Shown here in pieces: positions 25,624-33,876 of a DNA stretch of 64,000 nucleotides. The position numbers and the translations under genes were made by a program. Each line of letters begins with the position of its first letter. Position 1 is the stretch's first letter. Source of the stretch: Streptomyces tsukubensis (GTDB lineage: Bacteria > Actinomycetota > Actinomycetes > Streptomycetales > Streptomycetaceae); the NCBI RefSeq assembly GCF_003932715.1, contig NZ_CP020700.1:2502501-2566500 (forward strand), given 5' to 3'. The notes below the pieces were generated by a model. The model was not told where the DNA came from, made no database searches, and saw only the letters and a program-made list of their open reading frames with translations.

Positions 25624-27516
25624 CTAGCGGCCGTTTGTGGAAAAGCCCGTCACCCCCAGAACAACTCCCCCGTCCCCGCTCCCCCGCCCGCCCCTGCCGC
25701 CACCGGTCCCGCGCGAACCGCCCAGCGCCGTACGGGTACCGCCGGCGACGGTCGCGTACTGCTCCCGTACCTCCCGATAGCGCATCAGCTCGCCCGCGAC
25801 GGGGTCGAGCACCATCGCCCGCCCGCACCCCGCGGCCGCCTCCCGCAACCTGCGCCGCGCATCCTGCCCGTACCGTCGCGCGGGACCTCGTACCGCGGCC
25901 GTACACGCCCACTCCACCAGCGGCCCGCCGACGATTCCCGCGAGCATCAGCAGCGCCGGATAGACCAGTCCCGGCTGGAACACCCCCACGATCTGCCCCA
26001 CCAGCCACAGCCCGCCGTAGATCTGCACCAGCGTCATCGAGGCCTGGGCCAGTACGGCCGCGGGCCACCAGGCCGGGCGCAGCGGCCGTTTCCCGGTCTC
26101 CGCCGTCTCCCGGACGGCCAGTTCGTCGAGGGCTTCCGGCAGCCCGTCCGAGCCCCGGACCGCCGCTTCGCGCACGGCCTGCGCCCAGGGCGCGGGCAGT
26201 CCCGACGCGGCCTCGTCGGCGACCGTACGCACCGCGTGCTCCACGCGCTGCCGGGCCGTCAGCTCCTCCTCGGCGGGCGTGCCGTCGGCGGGCCGCACCT
26301 CCCCGGGCATCCGCTTGCGCTCGTACCAGCGCCACAGCCGCAGCCAGGGCGTACCGCAGGCGCGGCCCGCATGCCTGCGCCACTCCCGTTCGGCGGCCTC
26401 GCCCGCTGCATCGGCGCCGACGGCCTCCGCGAGCCGGTCCGCGAAGTCTTCTCGGGCCCGCTCGTCGAGTCCCGTACGGCCGGTGGCCACATAGGCGCCC
26501 CGCAGTCCGTGGGCGGCGGCGTCCACATCGGCGGAGAGCCTGCGGGCGGCCGCCGTCCGGTCCCGTACGAACGTGCCGAGCAGCTCACGCAGTTCCCCGA
26601 GACCCACCCCGGTGAGTGCGGAGACGGGGAGGACGGTGGCGCCCGGGTCGCCGTGCTCGCCCAGGGCCATGCCGTCCTCGTCGAGCAGCCGCCGCAGATC
26701 GTCCAGGACCTGGTCGGCGGCGTCGGGGGGCAGCCGGTCGATCTGGTTGAGGACGACGAAGGTGACCTCCGCGTGCCCGGCGAGGGGCCGCAAGTAGCGT
26801 TCGTGCAGGGCGGCGTCGGCGTACTTCTCCGGGTCGACCACCCAGATCACGGCGTCGACGAGGGCGAGGACGCGGTCGACCTGGTCCCGGTGCTTGCGCA
26901 GCGCCGAATCGTGGTCGGGGAGGTCGACGAGGACCAGCCCCGAGAGTTCCTCCGCGCCGCCCGCGAGGGGCCGGCGCCGCAGCCGGGGCGGAATCGCGAG
27001 CCGGTCGAGCAGCCCCGCGGCGCCTTCCGACCAGGCGCAGGCGATCGGTGCCGAGGTGGTGGGGCGGCGCAGCCCGGTCTCGGAGAGCGGAACCTGCGCA
27101 AGGGCGTTGAAGAGGGTGGACTTGCCGCTTCCGGTGGCGCCCGCGATGGCGACGACGGTGTGCCGGGCGGAGAGCCGCTGCCGGGTGGCGGCCTCGCCGA
27201 GCACCCGCCCGGCTTCGGTGAGGGCGTCGTCGTCGAGGCGGGTGCGGGAGAGTCCGACGAGTTCGCGGAGGGCATCGAGCCGGTGGCGCAGCCCGCCGCC
27301 GTACTCCATCCCCGTCATCTCCGCGTCGTCGTCCGCGGGCACGTCCTGTTGCTCCGTCTCCCCTGCTCCCTCCGCCCTCCCTTCCGGCTTCTTCCCCTCT
27401 TCACTCCTTTCCTCCTGACTCCTTCCCTCCCGGCTCTTCCCGGTCTCCCGGCGGGGATCCTGGTTCGCGCGTCGGGCGATGAGCCCGTCGTCCCAGCGCC
27501 GCTCGTCGTTCTCCAC
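25624..27516 (-). CDS. dynB: Dynamin-like GTPase with C-terminal membrane segments, DynB-like
   Basis: 630-residue GTPase. A charged, disordered N-terminus of about 65 residues precedes the GTPase domain: P-loop GATGSGKST (126-134), G2 in RPTTSAPIA, G3 DLPDHDS, G4 NQID. A helical middle region is followed by two hydrophobic segments near residues 485-545 (PAWWPAAVLAQASMTLVQI and the stretch beginning VFQPGLVYPALLMLAGIVGG), then a basic and Gly-rich tail. Order and topology match Streptomyces DynB, the membrane partner of DynA; the pair stabilises FtsZ rings at sporulation septa. It begins 3 nt after the upstream GTPase stop, so the two are co-translated. Confidence 0.85.
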   Translation of the reverse strand: MENDERRWDDGLIARRANQDPRRETGKSREGRSQEERSEEGKKPEGRAEGAGETEQQDVPADDDAEMTGMEYGGGLRHRLDALRELVGLSRTRLDDDALTEAGRVLGEAATRQRLSARHTVVAIAGATGSGKSTLFNALAQVPLSETGLRRPTTSAPIACAWSEGAAGLLDRLAIPPRLRRRPLAGGAEELSGLVLVDLPDHDSALRKHRDQVDRVLALVDAVIWVVDPEKYADAALHERYLRPLAGHAEVTFVVLNQIDRLPPDAADQVLDDLRRLLDEDGMALGEHGDPGATVLPVSALTGVGLGELRELLGTFVRDRTAAARRLSADVDAAAHGLRGAYVATGRTGLDERAREDFADRLAEAVGADAAGEAAEREWRRHAGRACGTPWLRLWRWYERKRMPGEVRPADGTPAEEELTARQRVEHAVRTVADEAASGLPAPWAQAVREAAVRGSDGLPEALDELAVRETAETGKRPLRPAWWPAAVLAQASMTLVQIYGGLWLVGQIVGVFQPGLVYPALLMLAGIVGGPLVEWACTAAVRGPARRYGQDARRRLREAAAGCGRAMVLDPVAGELMRYREVREQYATVAGGTRTALGGSRGTGGGRGGRGSGDGGVVLGVTGFSTNGR

Positions 27517-27519
27517 GCC

Positions 27520-29112
27520 TCATCTCACCTTCTGTAGTACGGACAGCGCGGCGATCAGTTCGGCCTGCGGCTCCGGGGAGATGTCGAGGGCGTCGAGCGG
27601 TGCGAGGCGGCGGTCGCGTTCCCCGTCGAGTACGGAGCCGATGGCCGCGCCCAGGAGTTCACCGCCCCGGTCGCGGAGCCCGAGCGCGGTCCGGGCACCG
27701 ATCCGCTCGGCCAGGCGTTCACCGGCGGAGCGGGCCCGGCGCCCGCCGAGGAGGGCGGCGGCGACCAGGGCGGCCACCGTCTCGGGGTCGGGTGCGGGGG
27801 TCCGGTCGACGCCCTGGACCTCCTCTTCCGCCAGCTCTTCCAGCTCGCGCCGCCATCGCCGGACGGCGATCCCCAGCCGTTCGGCGGCCTCCGGATCGGG
27901 GCGTGCGGCGGCGACCCCGGCCGCTGCGGGGTCACGGCGCCAGACGTCCCGTACCCGCTCGTCGGCGGCGGCCACGGAGCACTGCACCAGCGCGGAAAGG
28001 CTGCCGGTCAGAGCGTCCAGCAGTTCGCCGGCGGTGCTGTCGCGGGGGAAACCGCGCCACCGGGTCCGGGCGTCTCCGGCCAGTACGGCCCCGGCGGCGA
28101 GCTGCTTGTCGAGGCGGGCGCGCTCCCGCTCGTACGCCCCCTCGACGGCGCCCATCAGCCGTACGGAGGCGGCGTACTGCCCCGCGACGGCCGACGCCAG
28201 CTCGGGCATCCGCGCCCGGAGCGAGTCGATGACCCCGGTCGCGGTCCGCCCCAGCGCCTGCTGACGGGCGGCCGGGTCCTCGACGCGATGGGCCAGCCAG
28301 GCGTAGAGCGGCGCAACCGCGGTCCTGGGCAGCAGCCCGCTGCCGCCGCCCGCGGATTCGGGCAGTTCGGGGATGGTGAACCGGGGTACGTCCCCCAGCC
28401 CGGCCTTGGTCAGCAGGGCCGCGTACTGCCGTGAGACCTCGTCGATCACCTGGTGCGGCACCCGGTCGAGGACGGTGATCAGGGTGGCGTCGTACTCCTT
28501 GGCGGTACGGAGCAGATGCCAGGGCACGGCGTCGGCGTAGCGCGACGCGGTGGTGACCATCACCCACACATCGGCCGCGCAGATCAGCTCGGCGGCCAGC
28601 AGCCGGTTGTCGACCACCAGGGAGTCGATATCGGGTGCGTCGAGCAGCGCCAGCCCGCGGGGCAGCGCGGACGCCTTCTCCACCCGCAGCTCGGCCCGTC
28701 CGGCGGCGGGTGCGCCCTCGTTCTCCTCCTGGTGGGGCAGCCAGACCCGGGTGAGCCGGGGCAGTACCCGGGTGCCGCTGAACCAGTGGTGATCGTCGGG
28801 ATGGCAGACGAGCACCGGTGTCCTGGTGGTCGGCCGCAGCACCCCGGCCTCGCTGACCCGCCTCCCGACCAGCGAATTCACCAGCGTCGACTTCCCGGCC
28901 CCGGTCGACCCCCCGACCACGGCGAGCAGCGGGGCGCCCGGGTCCTTGAGCCGCGGCACGAGATAGTCGTCGAGCTGCGCGAGCAGTTCCCCGCGCGTCT
29001 GCCGGGCCCGGGGCGCCCCGGCCAGCGGCAGCGGCAGACGCACGGCGGCGACCCGGTCCCGAAGGGCGGTCAGAGCATTGATCAACTGAGGCCGTGCATC
29101 CAAGGTCACCAC
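27520..29112 (-). CDS. dynA: Dynamin-like GTPase without membrane segments, DynA-like
   Basis: 530-residue GTPase with the P-loop [10 protein letters not shown] (67-76), G2 in RPTTRTPVL and G3 DAPDIDS. The G4 position is a degenerate LDRV instead of NKxD, as is common in dynamin-like proteins. The second half is helical (stalk-like) and contains no membrane segment. First gene of a tight two-gene operon with dynB and upstream of ssbB. Streptomyces DynA is recruited to division sites by DynB and helps stabilise FtsZ ladders during sporulation. GTG starts at 29112 and 29109 are equivalent; neither has a strong ribosome-binding site. Confidence 0.85.
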   Translation of the reverse strand: MVTLDARPQLINALTALRDRVAAVRLPLPLAGAPRARQTRGELLAQLDDYLVPRLKDPGAPLLAVVGGSTGAGKSTLVNSLVGRRVSEAGVLRPTTRTPVLVCHPDDHHWFSGTRVLPRLTRVWLPHQEENEGAPAAGRAELRVEKASALPRGLALLDAPDIDSLVVDNRLLAAELICAADVWVMVTTASRYADAVPWHLLRTAKEYDATLITVLDRVPHQVIDEVSRQYAALLTKAGLGDVPRFTIPELPESAGGGSGLLPRTAVAPLYAWLAHRVEDPAARQQALGRTATGVIDSLRARMPELASAVAGQYAASVRLMGAVEGAYERERARLDKQLAAGAVLAGDARTRWRGFPRDSTAGELLDALTGSLSALVQCSVAAADERVRDVWRRDPAAAGVAAARPDPEAAERLGIAVRRWRRELEELAEEEVQGVDRTPAPDPETVAALVAAALLGGRRARSAGERLAERIGARTALGLRDRGGELLGAAIGSVLDGERDRRLAPLDALDISPEPQAELIAALSVLQKVR

Positions 29113-29416
29113 ATGTGAAGAATGCCCAATTTTTCAGCCATTTTGAAGCGTATGGGCATGTCTGCGCGCCGGTCGGACAGAGCGGACAGAGGGGATGAGT
29201 GCGGCGCAGGTATAACGAGTGCACAACATGCTCGACCGGAGGCGAGAAAAGCGCTGCGGGAATCGCACCTGCCTGCGATTATCGGTTCGCTTCACCGAAC
29301 CTCCACATCGAGCCACGCAGGCGAAGCAACGGGGTCAAGGCAACGGGAGCTTTATCCTTGTCCCCGGCACGGCCACGGACCCTCACACTCCGTTTCTCCG
29401 CGGCCACCACGATCCG
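29113..29416. other. Divergent promoter region between dynA and tRNA-Arg
   Basis: About 300 bases with two divergent transcription units and no gene. AT content rises just upstream of dynA, where a 7-bp inverted repeat ATGCCCA (29122-29128) and TGGGCAT (29153-29159) flanks a T-rich core; it could be an operator for the sporulation operon. No certain -10/-35 pair is visible. Confidence 0.4.
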
Positions 29417-29489
29417 GCCCCCGTAGCTCAGTGGATAGAGCAGGCGCCTTCTAAGCGCTTGGCCGCAGGTTCGAGTCCTGCCGGGGGCG
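29417..29489 (+). tRNA. tRNA-Arg (anticodon TCT)
   Basis: 73-nt cloverleaf. The acceptor stem GCCCCCG pairs with CGGGGGC; the D arm is GCTC...GAGC; the anticodon stem GGCGC pairs with GCGCT (one G-T) around the loop CTTCTAA, giving anticodon TCT, which reads AGA. A 5-nt variable loop and the T arm GCAGG-TTCGAGT-CCTGC follow. CCA is not encoded, as usual in Streptomyces. AGA is a very rare codon in this genome, so this is a low-demand tRNA. Confidence 0.96.
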
Positions 29490-29497
29490 CTTACACA

Positions 29498-29525
29498 GCC
29501 TCACCAGCGCGAATGCCGGTGAGGC
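29498..29525 (+). terminator. Terminator of tRNA-Arg
   Basis: 8-bp stem GCCTCACC with GGTGAGGC and a 12-nt loop, beginning 8 nt after the tRNA 3' end. Confidence 0.7.
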
Positions 29526-29658
29526 CTTCGCATGCCCACGCGCACATCGCACATGGGCCAAGCGCCTTGACCGCTCGCGCAGCGGGCGAGGGGCGTCCCG
29601 TACAGGTCACATGGTCCGGGCCGGAGAGGACCGGGGATGCTCCCCCGGAAGGTGCCGG

Positions 29659-30216
29659 CTACTCCGCACCGGCCCGTCGCCATTCCCGGTCGAGGATGCC
29701 GTGGACGATGGAGTCCCGCCACTTCCCGGCTTTGTGGACATGCTCACGGATCCGGCCCTCCTCCACCATTCCGGCGGCGGCCATCGTCGCCGCGCTGGCG
29801 GTGTTGAGCGGCGATCGGGCGCCCCAGATTCGGTGGAGGCCGAGCGTGTCGAAACCCAGAGACAACAGGAGCCGTACGGTCTCGACGCCGTACCCCCGGC
29901 CCCACACGTCGGGGCGGAGCGCGAAGCCGAAGGTGGCGCCGCGCTGTTGGTGCGGGTCGGTCGCGAGGCGGCCGAAGCCCACGAGCCGTTCGCTCTGCCG
30001 CTCGACGACGGCGACCGCGTATTCGGAGCGGGGGTCCGCTGTTGCCGATGCAACGGATCGCTGCACGATCTCAGCGACTTGGTCGCGGGTGCGGGGCTCG
30101 AAGCTGAGGTGGTGGGTGGCGGCGGGGCTGCCGTAGATCGCGAACACTCCGTCCACGTCGCCGGGGCTCAACTCCCGCAGGGCGAGACGCGGTCCGGGCA
30201 GGTGAACGGGTTGCAT
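29659..30216 (-). CDS. GNAT N-acetyltransferase, RimJ/RimL type
   Basis: 185-residue acetyl-CoA-dependent acetyltransferase. The N-terminal GPRLALRELSPGDVDGVFAI is typical of RimJ/RimL-like members. The acetyl-CoA pyrophosphate-binding loop appears as RPDVWGRGYGVETVRLLL (R/Q-x-x-G-x-G/A motif), followed by the usual strand and helix GLHRIWGARSPLN and AATMAAAGMVEEG. Such enzymes acetylate N-terminal amines of ribosomal proteins, or small molecules including antibiotics; the substrate cannot be deduced. Monocistronic, with its 5' end facing the divergent beta-helix protein gene. Confidence 0.92.
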   Translation of the reverse strand: MQPVHLPGPRLALRELSPGDVDGVFAIYGSPAATHHLSFEPRTRDQVAEIVQRSVASATADPRSEYAVAVVERQSERLVGFGRLATDPHQQRGATFGFALRPDVWGRGYGVETVRLLLSLGFDTLGLHRIWGARSPLNTASAATMAAAGMVEEGRIREHVHKAGKWRDSIVHGILDREWRRAGAE

Positions 30217-30563
30217 GACCGGAGCCTACTCGTCGGCCCCGGGCACGGTGCGAGAGCAGCGTTGGATGCAGCCGATGTCTCTATCCCTGCTGATGCCGGT
30301 CTCGCCGGGAATGCGGGATTTTCAGAAAGATCCAAAGGCTGCAGGAATGGACAGGATGGGGCCGGTGGGCAGTCGGATGTTCCGGTGATTCGGTCAACCT
30401 GCACCCGGCTTGAGTCATTCTTTGCCACCTCATAGTCTTTGCAGGGTTTTCCCTTGACCCTGTCCTGGAGGCGGGCCGTCGTCCCCGTTCCGCCGCAATC
30501 CTCAAGGGTCCGCCCCGGGCCCGGGAGGCCGGTGTGCAATGCCATGACAGAAGGAGTCTCGGC
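30217..30563. other. Divergent promoter region
   Basis: About 350 bases between the acetyltransferase (-) and the secreted beta-helix protein (+), AT-richer than average. A TTGACC at 30454-30459 could be a -35 element for the plus-strand gene, but a matching -10 is not clear. No gene or RNA recognised. Confidence 0.4.
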
Positions 30564-31838
30564 ATGATCCGCCTTTCCAGGACGATTTCCTCAAGGTCGT
30601 TGGCAGTGGTGGGAGCGGCCGCGCTGTTCGGTGTGACGGTGCCTGCGCAGACGGCGCAGGCAGCGCATCTGACCTGCGGGCAGACGGTGACGACCAGCGT
30701 CGTCCTCCACGCCGATCTGCTCAACTGTCCCGGCGACGGTCTGGTCGTCGGCAGCAGCGGTATCACCATCGACCTCAATGGACACACCATCGACGGTGTC
30801 GGTCTGGGCGTCGGGATCCGGAACAACGGATTCGCGAACGCTGTGATCACCAATGGCAGCACCACCCAGGGTCGGGTGCAGCAGTTCGATCACGGGGTAC
30901 AGCTCAATGCGGGCACCACTGGCAATATCGTCGAGAAGATCGCCGTACAGAGCAACGAATTCACCGGTATCGGGCTCAACACCGCTCACACCAACAACCG
31001 TGTGCGCAACAACCTCGTCGACCGCCAGTCGCACCGGGGTATCGCGATCACCGCGGCATCGAACGGAAATGTGATCACCGGCAATACGATCAGCGGTAAC
31101 CAGGGCGAGGGCGTCTACGTTCAGAACTCCGCGAGCAACCATATCGAGGGCAATGGGATCAGCGGCAGCGGCGGCGTCGGGCTGGTTCTGGAGGGCTCTC
31201 GCGCCAACACCCTGCTGACCAACACCGTCGGCACCAGCGGCGATGCGGCAATCACTCTGCGGGTCGGCTCGAACGGCAACCTCGTCCAGGGCAACTCGTC
31301 GGCCCGGAGCGCGGACGCCGGGCTCATCGTCTCGGACTCTTCGGGGAACCGTGTCCTCTCCAACAGGCTCCAGGGTGCCGGTGACAGCGGAATCGTTCTC
31401 CAGGCGGCCCACAGCAACACGGTCAACGGCAACGACGTCCGCGGGAACACCGGCGGTATCGAGCTGAGCTTCTCCGACAGCAACGTGATCCACTCCAACA
31501 ACGCGAGCAGCACCACCGGAGACGGGATCAGCCTGGGCAGCTCACTCCGGAACGACCTCCAGCTCAACCAGGCCAACGAGAACAACGCACGGGGCATCTA
31601 CGTCACCGGGGACGCGGCCGCCGGGGCGGGCAACAAGCTGATCCGCAACACCACCAACACCAACAAGGGCGGTGGCATCGCGGTCTCCAAGGCCGCTCAC
31701 ACCATCCAGGCCAACACCGCCCGCGGCAACAACGGCTGGGGCGTCTTCGCCGACCCGGGCAACATCGACGGCGGCGGCAATCTGGCCAGCGGCAATTCCC
31801 AGGCCGGGCAGTGCTCAGGGGTCGTCTGCACCCCCTGA
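30564..31838 (+). CDS. Secreted right-handed parallel beta-helix protein (NosD/PbH1 repeats)
   Basis: About 424 residues. A Sec signal peptide (MIRLSRTISSRSLAVVGAAA with cleavage after AQA) is followed by a continuous array of about 22-residue PbH1 coils, recognisable by recurring N-x-I/V-x-x-N and GNTIS/GNxV units (for example NGNVITGNTISGN and NRVLSNRLQGAG). This is the NosD/pectin-lyase-like fold; no catalytic residues of a known lyase stand out. Two conserved cysteines occur near each end. Likely an exported polysaccharide-binding or -modifying protein. Start: ATG at 30564 with AAGGAG 7 nt upstream. It converges with another beta-helix gene, and both end at the same perfect hairpin. Confidence 0.88.
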   Translation: MIRLSRTISSRSLAVVGAAALFGVTVPAQTAQAAHLTCGQTVTTSVVLHADLLNCPGDGLVVGSSGITIDLNGHTIDGVGLGVGIRNNGFANAVITNGSTTQGRVQQFDHGVQLNAGTTGNIVEKIAVQSNEFTGIGLNTAHTNNRVRNNLVDRQSHRGIAITAASNGNVITGNTISGNQGEGVYVQNSASNHIEGNGISGSGGVGLVLEGSRANTLLTNTVGTSGDAAITLRVGSNGNLVQGNSSARSADAGLIVSDSSGNRVLSNRLQGAGDSGIVLQAAHSNTVNGNDVRGNTGGIELSFSDSNVIHSNNASSTTGDGISLGSSLRNDLQLNQANENNARGIYVTGDAAAGAGNKLIRNTTNTNKGGGIAVSKAAHTIQANTARGNNGWGVFADPGNIDGGGNLASGNSQAGQCSGVVCTP

Positions 31839-31856
31839 CGCATAAGAGAGGGAGCT

Positions 31857-31891
31857 GTTACGCCCGACACCGCGTCGGTGTCGGGCGTAAC
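31857..31891. terminator. Perfect 16-bp bidirectional terminator
   Basis: GTTACGCCCGACACCG pairs fully with CGGTGTCGGGCGTAAC around a CGT loop. It lies between the stops of the two convergent beta-helix genes (18 nt after the first stop, 23 nt before the second). Confidence 0.9.
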
Positions 31892-31914
31892 GGCAGGGCG
31901 GGCGAACCGGGCAC

Positions 31915-33447
31915 TCAGACCAGGTTGTGGCCCGGGAGGGTCGTACCGCCGGACCAGTCCACCTGCGGGAGCGCCGTGGACGGGACGATGGCGTTCGCGG
32001 CGGGCCAGCTGTTTCCGGAGAGATCGTTCCCGACGATCGCCGTGCCGGTGACGGCCCCGTTGAGCGTGATGCCGAACTGGGTCGCCGCGGTGCCCTTCAC
32101 CCGGTTCCCCGTGACCGTGCAGTCCGTGGCAGCGCCCGCTACCCGGATCCCGGCGACAAAGGCCGCGCGCACGGTGTTTCCTGATATCAGGACCTCGGCG
32201 GCGGCCCGGGCTCCGTCACCGACGTAGATTCCGTGGTTCGACTTCGTTTCCCGTACGGTGTTCCCGGAGACGATCGCCCCTTGGCAGCCGGCGATATTGA
32301 TACCGTTGGAGCCCGCGGCGAGGATCGTGTTGCCGTTGACGGAGACACCATCGGAATCCACGGCGTAGATCCCGGTACTCACGGTGGTATCGACGTGGTT
32401 CGCGCTGACGTTCGCTCCCGGCGCATCCCCGATATGGATACCGTTCCCGGAGATATTGCGCACGGTGTTTCCGGAGACGACAGCACCGGTGATGCGGTTT
32501 GCGGAGTTCCCGGCCACCCGGATCCCCGAGACCGCACAGTTCGTGATGACGTTCCCCTTGACCACCATGGAATGGGAGTTCGTACGCTGGGTGGGGGCGC
32601 TGACCGTGAGCAGGATCGCCGTCTGTCCGGTGCCGGTGATGACGTTGTCAGCGATGACGGAGTTGCGCCAGCAGAAGGCGCGGATGCCTTCCTGGGCGGC
32701 ACCCTCGATACGGCAGCCGATGATCTGGATGTTGTCGTAGGTGCAGTCGACGTCCGAGGTATGGCTGCCGATGGCGCGTCCAGCCGCGGGCAGACGGCTG
32801 GAGGGGCCGAAGTAGCAGCCCTGGATCAGGATGTTCCGGCAGGTCGTCAGGTCGTACTGAGGGATCGAGGAGCTGCCGCTGCGGGCGATGTCGATCTGGA
32901 CGGACTCCGAGAAGCCCCGGTCCTGCAGTTCCGAGTTGTCTTTGAAGCCCTCGAAGCGGGAGTTGAGGATCCGGCCGCCGTCGATCGCGTTGAACTCGAC
33001 CCCGTGCGCGGAGGAGATATTGCGGATCACCACGTCCCGTACGGTGATGTCCCGGGCGTGGATGAAGGACATGACGTTGGTGGTGCCGGTGACCGTACCG
33101 ACGCCCCCATCGGCCGCGTTGCCGTCCCAGATGCCGCCTTCGACGGTGATCCCCGAGTTTCCCGCATAGCCGGGGAAACTGTCGCCGGCCAGAAAGTTCC
33201 TCAGCACCCCGCGCGACGTGGCGACCGAGCGGACGGTGGCCCCGTAGGCGGAGATCGTCGTATTTCCGAACACCACGAGGAAGTTGTCAACGGCATAGAT
33301 CCCGGCGGGGATGACCACTGTTCCGCCGCCGGCCAGCCGGGCGGCGTCGAAAGCGGACTGCATAGCAGTGGTGTCGATCGTCGTGCCGTTTCCCGTGGCA
33401 CCGTAATCGCGGACGTTGAACACTCCGGGCTGAGCCGCAATCTGCAC
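31915..33447 (-). CDS. Pectate-lyase-superfamily parallel beta-helix protein without signal peptide
   Basis: About 510 residues. The N-terminal part is the Pectate_lyase_3 / GH28-related opening: FNVRDYGATGNGTTIDTTAM, then GGGTVVIPAGIYAV. It is followed by PbH1 coils (for example GNVITNCAVSGIRVAGNSA and SGNTVRNISGNGIHIGDAP) to near the C-terminus. The start is the GTG at 33447 with GGAAAGG 7 nt upstream; the open frame continues upstream only as low-complexity sequence. There is no Sec or Tat signal, unusual for this superfamily, which is normally secreted or part of phage tails. No phage genes are nearby. Function unknown; possibly released by another route or acting on internal glycans. Confidence 0.85.
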   Translation of the reverse strand: MQIAAQPGVFNVRDYGATGNGTTIDTTAMQSAFDAARLAGGGTVVIPAGIYAVDNFLVVFGNTTISAYGATVRSVATSRGVLRNFLAGDSFPGYAGNSGITVEGGIWDGNAADGGVGTVTGTTNVMSFIHARDITVRDVVIRNISSAHGVEFNAIDGGRILNSRFEGFKDNSELQDRGFSESVQIDIARSGSSSIPQYDLTTCRNILIQGCYFGPSSRLPAAGRAIGSHTSDVDCTYDNIQIIGCRIEGAAQEGIRAFCWRNSVIADNVITGTGQTAILLTVSAPTQRTNSHSMVVKGNVITNCAVSGIRVAGNSANRITGAVVSGNTVRNISGNGIHIGDAPGANVSANHVDTTVSTGIYAVDSDGVSVNGNTILAAGSNGINIAGCQGAIVSGNTVRETKSNHGIYVGDGARAAAEVLISGNTVRAAFVAGIRVAGAATDCTVTGNRVKGTAATQFGITLNGAVTGTAIVGNDLSGNSWPAANAIVPSTALPQVDWSGGTTLPGHNLV

Positions 33448-33876
33448 AGGTGAACCTTTCCGTCGTTCGAATGAATCAGCTCTGAATCGGACCTCGACAG
33501 CGCGATCATAGGACGGGTAACGGGTATCACCACGTAATTCCCCTGTGTCGAAGAGAAGTTGGAGTGAGGGGTGGAGTTGGAGCAGTTGGAGTTGGGGGAG
33601 GCGGAGGAGTGGGAGCTGAGGAGCGCGGCGGGGCGGGGACGGGGGCGGACTCACGGAGTCCGGATGTATATGTGCAGGTCAGAGCGGTGTTAACGGAGAT
33701 GACAACGGTGACCGGTGCAGCCTTTGCGGCGGGCGCCGAGATGCGCTTCACTTCGCGGGCGGCATATACCCATGGGGGGTGTTCCGGGGTGGGGTGGCGT
33801 TGCAGGCCGTCCGTCCGTTCGGGCCGTTCGGGCCGTACCTCGTCCGCTGTTCCGTTCCTTGCTGAGGAGCACACCG
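33448..33876. other. Divergent intergenic region with GTTGGAG repeats
   Basis: About 430 bases between the beta-helix gene (-) and the MFS exporter gene (+). From 33558 to 33600 a GTTGGAG heptamer recurs three times with related variants. It also holds the candidate minus-strand -10 at 33505-33510 and, just before 33877, a GAGGAG ribosome-binding site. No TetR- or MarR-type regulator gene accompanies the exporter. Confidence 0.45.
33505..33510 (-). promoter_or_regulatory. Candidate -10 element for the beta-helix gene
   Basis: TATGAT on the minus strand matches the vegetative -10 consensus in five of six positions and lies about 58 nt before the GTG at 33447. The -35 region (TGGTGA at 17-bp spacing) is weak. 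Confidence 0.35.

Noticed and set aside
29417..29525. tRNA-Arg as attachment site of an integrated element
   Set aside because: No integrase, no repeat of the tRNA 3' end and no phage or ICE genes are seen on either side within the window.
31915..33447. Phage tail-spike protein
   Set aside because: The fold would fit, but there is no other phage structural gene, and codon bias resembles the chromosome.
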